From Dehalococcoides mccartyi (GTDB taxonomy: Bacteria > Chloroflexota > Dehalococcoidia > UBA2979): a stretch of 19,651 bases of DNA. The notes below the pieces were generated by a model. That model saw only the letters and a program-made list of their open reading frames with translations, was not told the DNA's origin and ran no database searches. Position 1 is the first letter of the stretch, and every line of letters starts with the position of its first letter. The stretch is taken from positions 1-19,651 of the forward strand of contig CAMDAY010000012.1 of assembly GCA_945888895.1 (NCBI GenBank). Direction: 5' to 3'. A program made the position numbers and the translations under genes. Shown here one piece after another: positions 1-5,613 of the stretch.

Positions 1-1
1 G

Positions 2-322
2 GTCTTCGAAATCCTCAAGCAGTACATGCCGCAGCTCGGCGGCGGCGACCACGGGCAGCGCCCTGCTACGCGCGCGGCCCCGGCGGCGCGGGCCCGCGCG
101 CGTAGCAGGGCACGGGGGCCAGGCCCTCGAACAGATCGCCGGAGTTGCCCTGCCCGGCGTAGGCGCCCCCCGCGTGGTTATCCGCGTTGGGGGCGCCTCT
201 CTTTGTGTCTCGCGGCCGACGAGGTGGGACGGGACGCCTCCCCTCGGTTGGACCTCGTCACAGCTCGCGCCAGGAGCCGTGCCGCTCCGCGCGAGCGCCA
301 TGAGGGGCACCTCCCGCGGTAG
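2..322 (+). CDS. Possible 3' part of an unidentified gene, true end unclear
   Basis: The frame starting at base 2 is open from the window edge to a TAG ending at 322. Only the first 19 or so codons (to about base 58) have the G/C-rich third positions typical of this genome; they read VFEILKQYMPQLGGGDHGQR. After that the frame runs through two strong hairpins (60-111 and 162-197) and becomes Arg/Pro/Ala-rich with poor third-position bias, so the true end probably differs. There is no stop in any plus-strand frame before the first hairpin, so a frameshift or an assembly fault in the palindrome would explain the picture. I do not recognise the protein. Confidence 0.25.
   Translation, partial: VFEILKQYMPQLGGGDHGQRPATRAAPAARARARSRARGPGPRTDRRSCPARRRRPPRGYPRWGRLSLCLAADEVGRDASPRLDLVTARARSRAAPRERHEGHLPR
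60..111. repeat. 18-bp perfect inverted repeat
   Basis: Bases 60-77 are the exact reverse complement of 94-111, with 16 nt between them. The arms are rich in CGCG and each contains a TAG/CTA. No T-tract follows, so it is either a terminator of the gene entering from the left or a structural palindrome. The 18-bp length fits the long inverted repeats that end other units in this window. Confidence 0.6.
161..207 (+). terminator. Rho-independent-type terminator
   Basis: Bases 162-170 (GGCGCCCCC) pair perfectly with 189-197. An inner CGCG/CGCG pairing (171-174 with 183-186) lies across a TT bulge, and the downstream side reads TCTCTTTGT, a modest T-rich tail. It probably ends a unit coming from the left edge and insulates the gene starting at 332. 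Confidence 0.6.
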
Positions 323-325
323 GCT
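320..325 (+). promoter_or_regulatory. -10 box TAGGCT, leaderless start
   Basis: TAGGCT ends 6 nt before the ATG at 332, and no Shine-Dalgarno sequence lies between. This spacing puts the transcription start at or next to the A of the ATG. The same arrangement precedes the genes starting at 2810, 9347, 9412, 14937 and 15046. Confidence 0.55.
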
Positions 326-331
326 GCGGGC

Positions 332-532
332 ATGAGGGACTCGCACAAGCGGCTGCTGCGTGAGACGGGTATCGCCGCGCTGCTGATGCTGGCGATCGGG
401 GTGACAGTCGTGGTGCTGTACCGGGCGGTGACCGGGCTCTCGCCCTGGCCCTATCTCATCATCGCCATGATCGGCGCGACCGGATGGGGCACCGTGATGC
501 TGGCGCTCTGCTCGCCGGCTCGTCGAAGCTAG
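332..532 (+). CDS. Small two-helix membrane protein, unknown function
   Basis: The product is 66 residues with two hydrophobic segments (about 13-32 and 39-60) joined by a short loop (TGLSPWP). The N-terminus is basic (RDSHKRLLRE) and so is the C-terminal end (SPARRS), suggesting both ends are cytoplasmic. Nearly every codon ends in G or C, which supports real coding. The ATG is 6 nt after a TAGGCT box and lacks a ribosome-binding site, suggesting leaderless translation. It converges on the hydrolase-fold gene that ends at 554, with only 21 nt between. I recognise no family; many small double-pass proteins look like this. Confidence 0.7.
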   Translation: MRDSHKRLLRETGIAALLMLAIGVTVVVLYRAVTGLSPWPYLIIAMIGATGWGTVMLALCSPARRS

Positions 533-553
533 TCGCGGCCTCGACGCTCCACG

Positions 554-1474
554 CTATGGGCGCGCCGGTGCGCTGACGTTGGAGCGCAGGAACTCCACCA
601 CGCGGGTGACGTACTCGTTCGGGAACTCTTTCAGTCCCTCGCCCAGCCCCGCTCCATGCGCGACCCACAGCGTCTTGGGCTGCTGCGCGGCGGCGAAGAT
701 CTGTTGCGTCTGGTCGGTGCGCGCGTCGCTGTCCTCGATGATCAGCAACGGGCGCGAGAGTTTCGCCACCGCCTCCAGGGGCGCGCGGTCCTTGATGTCC
801 TCCGCGATGCGCCGCTTCACGAGATAGGTGGTCAGCGATCGCAGGAACCCCGGCACCGCGACCGTCTCGTCGAGGGCGTCCCGCAGCGCGAGGTTCAGAG
901 AGGCGTACGGCGCTTCCGCGACCACGGCAGCGATCCGCTGATCCTCGGCGGCCCCCATGATCCCGATCGATCCGCCGAGCTCGAGACCCATGATCGCAAT
1001 GCGCTTCTGGTCCACGTCCGGTCGCTTGCCGAGATAGTCGATCGCACCGAGGACATCGAGCTTCTCGCGCTCACCGAAGGTGACCGCGACCCGCGCGGAG
1101 TCACCGGCGCCGCGGGCGTCGAAGAAGAACACGTGGAAGCCGGCATCGGAGAGGAAGCTGGCGTAGGGCAGCATGACGTCGCGCGTCCCGCCGTAGCCGT
1201 GCATCAGGATCACCGTGGCGTTCGGCGTCGTGGTCGGGGCTTCGCCGCGTGGCGGCGCGGCGGCGAGGAACCAGCCGGCAAGCGCGGTCTTGTCGCGCGC
1301 CTCGAAGTCGATCTCTTCAACAGGGAACGGGAACTGGTCGAGGTACGGGGTGTTCTTCGGCGGGTCGGGCTCAAGCACGGCGTCCGCCGCCACGTACGCG
1401 ACGAGGAAGAACATGATCAGCGCCACGATCGAGGTGCCAACGAAGTAGCTCAGGTACAGCAGGCGACGGTTCAC
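554..1474 (-). CDS. Membrane-anchored alpha/beta-hydrolase-fold protein, probable pseudoenzyme
   Basis: The product has 306 residues. A hydrophobic segment at about 5-30 anchors it in the membrane and the rest has the alpha/beta hydrolase layout: oxyanion strand with HGYGGT (92-97), FFFDARGAGDS (117-126), the elbow strand, an acid region (IEDSDARTD, 246-254) and the C-terminal region. The nucleophile elbow normally reads GxSxG, but here it is GLELG with Glu165 in place of Ser. The catalytic His, expected in a GAGH-like motif, is Leu277 in GAGLGEG; a His lies four residues earlier. The GTG start at 1474 shares the four bases GTGA with the stop of the upstream methyltransferase, implying translational coupling. 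Fold is confident; hydrolytic activity is doubtful. Confidence 0.88.
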   Translation of the reverse strand: MNRRLLYLSYFVGTSIVALIMFFLVAYVAADAVLEPDPPKNTPYLDQFPFPVEEIDFEARDKTALAGWFLAAAPPRGEAPTTTPNATVILMHGYGGTRDVMLPYASFLSDAGFHVFFFDARGAGDSARVAVTFGEREKLDVLGAIDYLGKRPDVDQKRIAIMGLELGGSIGIMGAAEDQRIAAVVAEAPYASLNLALRDALDETVAVPGFLRSLTTYLVKRRIAEDIKDRAPLEAVAKLSRPLLIIEDSDARTDQTQQIFAAAQQPKTLWVAHGAGLGEGLKEFPNEYVTRVVEFLRSNVSAPARP

Positions 1475-2307
1475 GAGGCACGCCCGATGCACTGGATGTG
1501 TACGAACATGAAGAACGCCTCCGGGCTCTCCGCCCACTCGCGCCAGCCGCGCGCGATCGCCTGCACCTCGTCGTCCGTCGCGATGCCGTACTCGATCGCC
1601 TGCGAACGGAAGTTGGAATGCAGCGCGCGCTCGGCCCACGACCGGCCCCAGTCGGACGCCTCGGCCTGGTCTGACATCAGCTCGACGACCGCGGTGATCT
1701 CGACATCAACGAACCCGGCGGCGGTGACCCACGAGCGGAGGCGACGGCCGGCGTCCGGGTCCGCACCGTTGCGCGCCGCGATCGCGTGGTACACCTCGAG
1801 CCACCGGTCCACGCTGGCCGAACGAGGCCATGCCGTCATCGTGGCGTAGTCGGCGTCCCGCACGGCGACGAGGCCGCCGGGCCGCAGCACGCGACGCATC
1901 TCCGTCAGCGCGTCGACCGGCTCCCCGAGGTGCTGCATGACCTGGTGCGCGTGCGCGATGTCGAAGCTCGCGGTCTCGTATGGCAGCGCGTACACGTTCG
2001 CGGTCGCGAAGCGCACGTTCGTCACACCTACCTCGGCAACATGCGCAGTGGCGGTGGCGATCACGTCGGCGGAGACATCGATGCCGACGACCTCGCCCGG
2101 CGCGACAGCGCGCGCGAGGCCCGAGGTGATCGTCCCGGGACCACAGCCAACGTCGAGGAGGCGCATGCCGGGCTGGAGGCGGGGCAGCAGGTACGCCGCC
2201 TCGCGCTCTGCCGTGCGTCGAGCGTGGCGGCTGACGACGGACGCGTGGTGACCGTGGGTGTAACGGTCGGCGGGCGTCTCCGCAGGGTGGGGCTGCTCGC
2301 TCGTCAT
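1471..2307 (-). CDS. Class I SAM-dependent methyltransferase (UbiE/Methyltransf_11-like)
   Basis: The product has 278 residues. Motif I, LLDVGCGPGT (50-59), binds S-adenosylmethionine, followed by the acidic strand end GIDVSADV (75-82, Asp77 for the ribose). Later come ATANVYALPY (101-110), the acceptor-strand region FDIAHAHQVMQHL (115-127) and LRPGGLVAVRD (141-151), a typical UbiE-like order. Substrate is unknown. I take the ATG at 2307 because upstream codons do not resemble protein and a TAACCT box lies 10 nt before it; there is no ribosome-binding site. It is the first gene of a two-gene unit with the membrane hydrolase-fold protein, overlapping it by 4 nt, so the two may act on the same lipid or small molecule (inference). 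Confidence 0.9.
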   Translation of the reverse strand: MTSEQPHPAETPADRYTHGHHASVVSRHARRTAEREAAYLLPRLQPGMRLLDVGCGPGTITSGLARAVAPGEVVGIDVSADVIATATAHVAEVGVTNVRFATANVYALPYETASFDIAHAHQVMQHLGEPVDALTEMRRVLRPGGLVAVRDADYATMTAWPRSASVDRWLEVYHAIAARNGADPDAGRRLRSWVTAAGFVDVEITAVVELMSDQAEASDWGRSWAERALHSNFRSQAIEYGIATDDEVQAIARGWREWAESPEAFFMFVHIQCIGRAS

Positions 2308-2317
2308 CGTGGATTCG

Positions 2318-2323
2318 AGGTTA
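2318..2323 (-). promoter_or_regulatory. -10 box TAACCT of the methyltransferase unit
   Basis: On the minus strand TAACCT ends 10 nt before the ATG at 2307. With normal -10 to start-site spacing the transcript would have a leader of only a few bases, and no Shine-Dalgarno site is present. Confidence 0.4.
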
Positions 2324-2423
2324 ACCCAGCCCCCCGCTACGCACGCGCAAGGGGCCTCCGCAGCTCCGAGACGCGGCGCAGCGGAGTCCTCGACATCGCG
2401 AGTGCCGCTGAGGTGCAACGGTG

Positions 2424-2700
2424 GGACGGCCCACCCTTACCGCTCCCGGCGCGGGAGGGGCCAAGAAGGGAAGGACGAAGTGTGAGGAGCTGCGCCCCCG
2501 CACTCCCGGCGGAATCGGCGTTTCTAGAAAGCCGATTCCGAGCAGGGATCGCACCAATCGGCCTCGAAGTCCTCGGGGGCCCGACGATCCCAGCGTGCGC
2601 GAAGCAGCACGATCCGGACGGGGGAGCCCGAAGGGCCAAGCCCCTCGGATCTCATCCCCCCTTCCCGCGCAGGGAAGGGGCAGGGGGGATGGACCGCCCC
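2424..2700. repeat. Dispersed repeat copy A, REPIN/MITE-like
   Basis: This gene-free stretch (2308-2809) is filled by a relative of the sequence at 18165-18416. Each end carries a G-rich palindromic motif and the two ends face each other: left palindrome about 2425-2460, right about 2656-2700. The interior shares a block at 2483-2527 (GAGGAGCTGCGCCCC, then CTCCCGGCGGAATCG, then GTTTCTAG) and a block at about 2597-2618 (AAGCAGCACGATCCGGA) with copy B. Copy A carries some 40-60 extra bases between the two blocks. No open frame looks coding and no transposase is present, so it would be non-autonomous. Confidence 0.75.
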
Positions 2701-2796
2701 GCAGTTTGAACCCGGACGCTCCTCGGCCGACGGTGACACCGCCCGACTCCGCCCGGCTCCGTAGCCTGCACGGCGCCGTACCTCGAGGCGGCGCGG

Positions 2797-2802
2797 TACG
2801 CT
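2797..2802 (+). promoter_or_regulatory. -10 box TACGCT, leaderless start
   Basis: TACGCT ends 7 nt before the ATG at 2810, the spacing seen for leaderless genes here. If the later ATG at 2837 is used instead, the same box would give a leader of about 27 nt carrying a GAGGGG ribosome-binding site. Confidence 0.5.
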
Positions 2803-2809
2803 CCTCGGC

Positions 2810-3316
2810 ATGGCAAAGGGCAAAGAGGGGCGAGCGATGACACTGGCCGTCGAGGCGGCACGGGCGGCCGGCGTGCCCTTCGAGGTGCTCGAGTACGCCC
2901 ACGACCCCGGCGCGGAGGCCTACGGCATCGAGGCAGCCGAGGCGCTGCACCTGGACCCCGCGGTGGTGTTCAAGACCCTCGTCGCGAAGCTCGATGGCAA
3001 GACGCTCGCCGTCGGGATCGTGCCGGTGGCGGCGCGGCTTGACCTGAAGGCGCTGGCCGCGACGCTCGGGGCGCGGAAGGCCGAGATGGCCCCGCCCGCC
3101 GAGGCAGAGCGTGCGACCGGGTACGTCCTCGGCGGCATCTCCCCCATCGGCCAGAAGCGCGCACTGGCGAGCGTTCTCGACGCCTCCGCGCTGCTTCACG
3201 CGACCATTCATGTCAGTGCGGGCCGTCGAGGCGCGGAGATCGCGCTGGCGCCGGCCGACCTCGTGCGGCTGACCGGCGCTCAGGTCGCCGAGATCGCGCG
3301 CGACCAGCCAATGTAG
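2810..3316 (+). CDS. ybaK: YbaK/EbsC-type Cys-tRNA deacylase
   Basis: The product has 168 residues and matches the YbaK family, which edits Cys mischarged onto tRNA(Pro) in trans. Hallmarks are EYAHDP (28-33), the FKTLVAK strand (55-61) whose lysine is catalytic in the family, LDLKALAATLGARKAEMA (76-93), GYVLGGISPIGQKR (105-118) and TIHVSAGRRGAEIAL (131-145). The start is ambiguous. ATG 2810 is leaderless behind TACGCT and adds MAKGKEGRA. ATG 2837 has a GAGGGG ribosome-binding site 7 nt upstream and gives a 159-residue protein beginning MTLAVEAA, close to the MTPAV start of E. coli YbaK. A structured intergenic stretch follows it. Confidence 0.93.
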   Translation: MAKGKEGRAMTLAVEAARAAGVPFEVLEYAHDPGAEAYGIEAAEALHLDPAVVFKTLVAKLDGKTLAVGIVPVAARLDLKALAATLGARKAEMAPPAEAERATGYVLGGISPIGQKRALASVLDASALLHATIHVSAGRRGAEIALAPADLVRLTGAQVAEIARDQPM

Positions 3317-3339
3317 CCTCGGCCATGGCCCCCCACCGG

Positions 3340-3404
3340 TCGCCCGACCGGGCGAGCGGCCTATGGGGTACCTCGCACGGCGTGCTGGTTGCCCCATAGG
3401 CCGC
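3340..3404 (+). promoter_or_regulatory. Tandem stem-loops ahead of the antiporter, candidate RNA element or terminator
   Basis: Two inverted repeats abut. The first is TCGCCCG (3340-3346) with its complement at 3349-3355. The second is a perfect 13-bp stem (3356-3368 with 3392-3404) whose 23-nt loop holds a further GCAC/GTGC pairing (3375-3378 with 3382-3385). No T-tract follows. The element sits between the ybaK stop (3316) and the antiporter start (3480). It may be a ybaK terminator or a cis-acting RNA of the transporter. It does not match any riboswitch consensus I can recall. Confidence 0.5.
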
Positions 3405-3447
3405 CGGGCGGCACGCTGTCGAAGTCGAACCACAACGGGTCACGCCG

Positions 3448-3483
3448 GTGAGTGACACCGCTGGGAGGGTCAGAGGCCTGTGA
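3448..3483 (+). CDS. Possible 11-codon leader peptide coupled to the antiporter
   Basis: A GTG-started frame at 3448 encodes MSDTAGRVRGL and stops with TGA at 3481-3483, sharing the bases GTGA (3480-3483) with the antiporter start. The same 4-nt overlap occurs between the two genes at 1471-1474. No good ribosome-binding site precedes it, so it may be chance. Confidence 0.2.
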   Translation: MSDTAGRVRGL

Positions 3484-4709
3484 ACTCCAACCGCATTGTG
3501 ATTCTGGCGATGTTGGTGATCTCGTCGCCGGGCCTGCTGCTCCAGTTGAGCGGCACCGACCTCGGCATCGTCACGAACACCGCGCTGTTCGGTATCTCGA
3601 TCGTCGCGGCGGCGTTCATCCTCGCATGGTCCGCCGAGGCGGCCGAGATGGACATCACACAGGGCCTCGCGGTCGCGTTCGTCGCGCTGATCGCCGTGCT
3701 GCCCGAGTACGCCGTGGACATGTCCTTCGCGTGGCAGGCGGGGCAGGATCCCGCCTTCGCGCAGTACGCGGTGGCGAACATGACCGGCGGCAACCGGCTC
3801 CTGATCGGCGCGGCCTGGCCGATGCTGGTGTTCATCCTCTGGGCCCGTACGGGAGCGAGGAATCTCGTCCTCGAGCGCACGTACTCGATCGAGGTGGTGT
3901 CGCTGGCGGTGATCGCGCTCTACGCCCTGCACATCCCGTTCAAGGGCAGCATCGAGCTCTACGACGCCGTCATCCTGACGATCGCGTTCGTCGTATACAT
4001 GTACCTGGTCTCGCGCGTGCCATCCGAGGAGCCCGAGCTGATCGGCCCGGCGCGGCTCATTGGCTCGCTGCCGCGCACGCAGCGCCGGGTCACCCTCGTC
4101 CTGCTGTTCTCGTACGCGGCCGCGGCGATCCTGGCCTCCGCCCACCCCTTTGCGGAGGGGCTGGTGCACACCGGCACGGAGCTGGGGTTCGATGAATTCC
4201 TGCTGGTCCAGTGGATCGCGCCGCTGGCCTCCGAATCGCCGGAGTTCCTGATCGCCGGCATCCTCGCGTGGCGCGGGCGCGCCGGGGTCGGCATGGGCGC
4301 GCTGCTCTCCTCGAAGGTGAACCAGTGGACGCTGCTGGTCGGCGGCCTGCCGGTCGTCTACGCGATCTCCAGCGGCGACCTCGGCGGTCTGCACCTCGAC
4401 GACCGCCAGACCGAGGAGGTCCTGCTGACCGCCGCGCAGACGATGTTCGCGACGGCAATCGTGCTCAGTCTATCGCTGGGCCTGTGGGAGGCGCTGGCGC
4501 TCTTCGTGCTGTTCTCACTGACGTTCGTGTTCGAGAGCACCCAGGTCCGCCTCGCACTGTCCGGCCTGTACCTCCTGCTCGCCGTGGGCATGGTGATCCG
4601 CGAACGCGCCGAGATCCCGAAGATCCTTCGCAGCTTCCGGAACACCGTGAAGGGGATCGAGGAAGAACCCACCGAACCGCAGGTGGGCGCGCACGGCGGC
4701 CATCACTAA
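3480..4709 (+). CDS. Sodium/calcium-type cation antiporter (CaCA superfamily)
   Basis: The product has 409 residues and around ten hydrophobic segments in two homologous halves, the CaCA layout that exchanges Ca2+ (or another cation) for Na+ or H+ across the membrane. Alpha-repeat 1 holds LPEYAVDM (74-81, Glu76) and AVANMTGGNRLLIG (97-110). Alpha-repeat 2 holds PLASESPEFLIAG (248-260, Glu255) and LLSSKVNQWTLLVGG (275-289). These match the acidic G-x-PE and N-rich ion-site motifs of the family. The C-terminus is His-rich (GAHGGHH). The GTG start at 3480 has GGAGGG and AGAGG upstream. The 163-nt leader is strongly structured. Ion selectivity cannot be read from sequence. Confidence 0.88.
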   Translation: MNSNRIVILAMLVISSPGLLLQLSGTDLGIVTNTALFGISIVAAAFILAWSAEAAEMDITQGLAVAFVALIAVLPEYAVDMSFAWQAGQDPAFAQYAVANMTGGNRLLIGAAWPMLVFILWARTGARNLVLERTYSIEVVSLAVIALYALHIPFKGSIELYDAVILTIAFVVYMYLVSRVPSEEPELIGPARLIGSLPRTQRRVTLVLLFSYAAAAILASAHPFAEGLVHTGTELGFDEFLLVQWIAPLASESPEFLIAGILAWRGRAGVGMGALLSSKVNQWTLLVGGLPVVYAISSGDLGGLHLDDRQTEEVLLTAAQTMFATAIVLSLSLGLWEALALFVLFSLTFVFESTQVRLALSGLYLLLAVGMVIRERAEIPKILRSFRNTVKGIEEEPTEPQVGAHGGHH

Positions 4710-4736
4710 CGCAATACGAGCGCTCGCACACAACCG

Positions 4737-4762
4737 AACAGGGGGCCGATCGGCCCCCTGTT
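4737..4762. terminator. 26-bp perfect palindrome, bidirectional terminator
   Basis: The sequence from 4737 to 4762 equals its own reverse complement (AACAGGGGGCC-GATC-GGCCCCCTGTT). It begins 27 nt after the antiporter stop and ends 27 nt before the stop of the convergent universal stress gene (4790), so it serves both. Confidence 0.85.
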
Positions 4763-4789
4763 CCGTGGCTGAGTTCGCAACGGTTGGGG

Positions 4790-5224
4790 CTACTCGCGGA
4801 CGACGAGCACCGGACACGGGGCGTTGCGGATCACGTGAGCGGTCACGCTGCCCAGCACCGCGCCGAGCACGCTGGCGGCGAGGCGGCTGCTGATCACGAT
4901 CATCGTGGCAGCACGCTCTGCGGCCATCCGCTCGATCGCCTCGGCGGTGTCCTCCCCGCGCTCCACCTCGACGACGTCGATGGTCGTGCGCGCGCTGTCG
5001 AGGGCGACTGCCGTGGCCGCGTCAGTCAGGGCGTCCTGCACTTGCTGCCGGACAACGACCATCGCTTCCGCTGTGGTGGGCGCGACGACATCCGCCGCGT
5101 CGGTCAGCGGGTTGAGCACACGGAGCAGCACCACCTCGGCGCTCGTCTCCCGGGCCAGTGCGGCCGCTTCGCGCAGCGCCGCCTGTGCACCCTCTGAACC
5201 GTCGAACGCCACCAGCAGTCGCAT
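4790..5224 (-). CDS. Universal stress protein (UspA family)
   Basis: The product has 144 residues with the UspA fold: RLLVAFDGSEGAQAAL at the N-terminus and the final strand APCPVLVV (135-142). The usual ATP loop G-2x-G-9x-G(S/T) is incomplete. GSVT (125-128) is kept, but the two earlier glycines are replaced (SSRLAAS, 112-118), so nucleotide binding may be weak. The ATG at 5224 has AGGAGG 5 nt upstream; an earlier ATG would add residues lacking family similarity. A TACGAT box (5249-5254) and a palindromic operator candidate (5288-5303) lie upstream. It is transcribed toward the antiporter and shares its terminator. Confidence 0.9.
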   Translation of the reverse strand: MRLLVAFDGSEGAQAALREAAALARETSAEVVLLRVLNPLTDAADVVAPTTAEAMVVVRQQVQDALTDAATAVALDSARTTIDVVEVERGEDTAEAIERMAAERAATMIVISSRLAASVLGAVLGSVTAHVIRNAPCPVLVVRE

Positions 5225-5248
5225 CGAGTCCTCCTGTACGCCGCCTGC

Positions 5249-5254
5249 ATCGTA
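5249..5254 (-). promoter_or_regulatory. -10 box TACGAT of the universal stress gene
   Basis: Minus-strand TACGAT lies 24 nt before the ATG at 5224, leaving room for a short leader with the AGGAGG ribosome-binding site. Confidence 0.45.
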
Positions 5255-5287
5255 GCCGAGCACAGCCCCGCAGCCGAGCCCCTCGGG

Positions 5288-5303
5288 CTGACCGTCCGGT
5301 CAG
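5288..5303. promoter_or_regulatory. Palindromic operator candidate CTGACCG-TC-CGGTCAG
   Basis: Seven-base arms match perfectly around a 2-nt centre. The form TGACCGnnCGGTCA resembles operators bound by TetR-family repressors. It sits 64 nt upstream of the universal stress start, near the expected -35 zone of TACGAT, and 129 nt before the plus-strand micro-gene at 5432. No regulator gene lies nearby, so the binder is unknown. Confidence 0.4.
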
Positions 5304-5431
5304 GTCAAACATGCAAGAAGCCTCGCACGAGAAATAGCTGGAGACGGCAATGCAATGCCAACACGAAATCGGTACTATCCGCCTGTCATCACTCGGTAGA
5401 GGCGGTGCTGACCGCCGGACCGGAGCCCCCC

Positions 5432-5530
5432 ATGGAAGTCGTGGCCGCGGTCGTCCTCACGACCCTGTTCGCTGGCGCACTCGCCGTGATCTTCGGCCTG
5501 ACCGCCCTCCGGAACGCGCGAACGCACTAG
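5432..5530 (+). CDS. 32-residue single-pass membrane peptide
   Basis: This frame encodes MEVVAAVVLTTLFAGALAVI and then FGLTALRNARTH: one hydrophobic helix (about 3-26) with a short basic tail. Of the codons after the ATG, almost all end in G or C, far above what a random frame would show if not coding, though the surrounding DNA is GC-rich. There is no clear ribosome-binding site (GGAGCC only). It lies between the stress gene and the radical SAM gene, ending 83 nt before the latter. It resembles the tiny helper subunits of membrane complexes in form only; no family is recognised. Confidence 0.5.
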   Translation: MEVVAAVVLTTLFAGALAVIFGLTALRNARTH

Positions 5531-5579
5531 CCTGCCGCTCACCATGGCGGCGGGCGGGGCATTGCGCGCGCCTCGGCAG

Positions 5580-5585
5580 TACGAT
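5580..5585 (+). promoter_or_regulatory. -10 box TACGAT of the radical SAM gene
   Basis: TACGAT ends 28 nt before the GTG at 5614, the spacing of the leadered class in this window. The gene has a GGGAGG ribosome-binding site. Confidence 0.45.
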
Positions 5586-5613
5586 CGGGATATCGATCGT
5601 GCCGGGAGGCCGC

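Noticed and set aside
66..200. Minus-strand reading with excellent G/C third positions ending in CYARGPAPPGPRA and a stop at 66
   Set aside because: No ATG, GTG or TTG occurs between the upstream stop and the end, and its stop lies inside the palindrome, which produces the mirror peptide on the other strand.
656..1849. 397-codon plus-strand open frame
   Set aside because: It is antisense to the hydrolase-fold and methyltransferase genes, is Arg/His/Asp-rich without motifs, and is a by-product of high GC.
3316..3479. yybP-ykoY manganese riboswitch before the antiporter
   Set aside because: The two conserved internal loops of that class are not seen; only generic stems are present.
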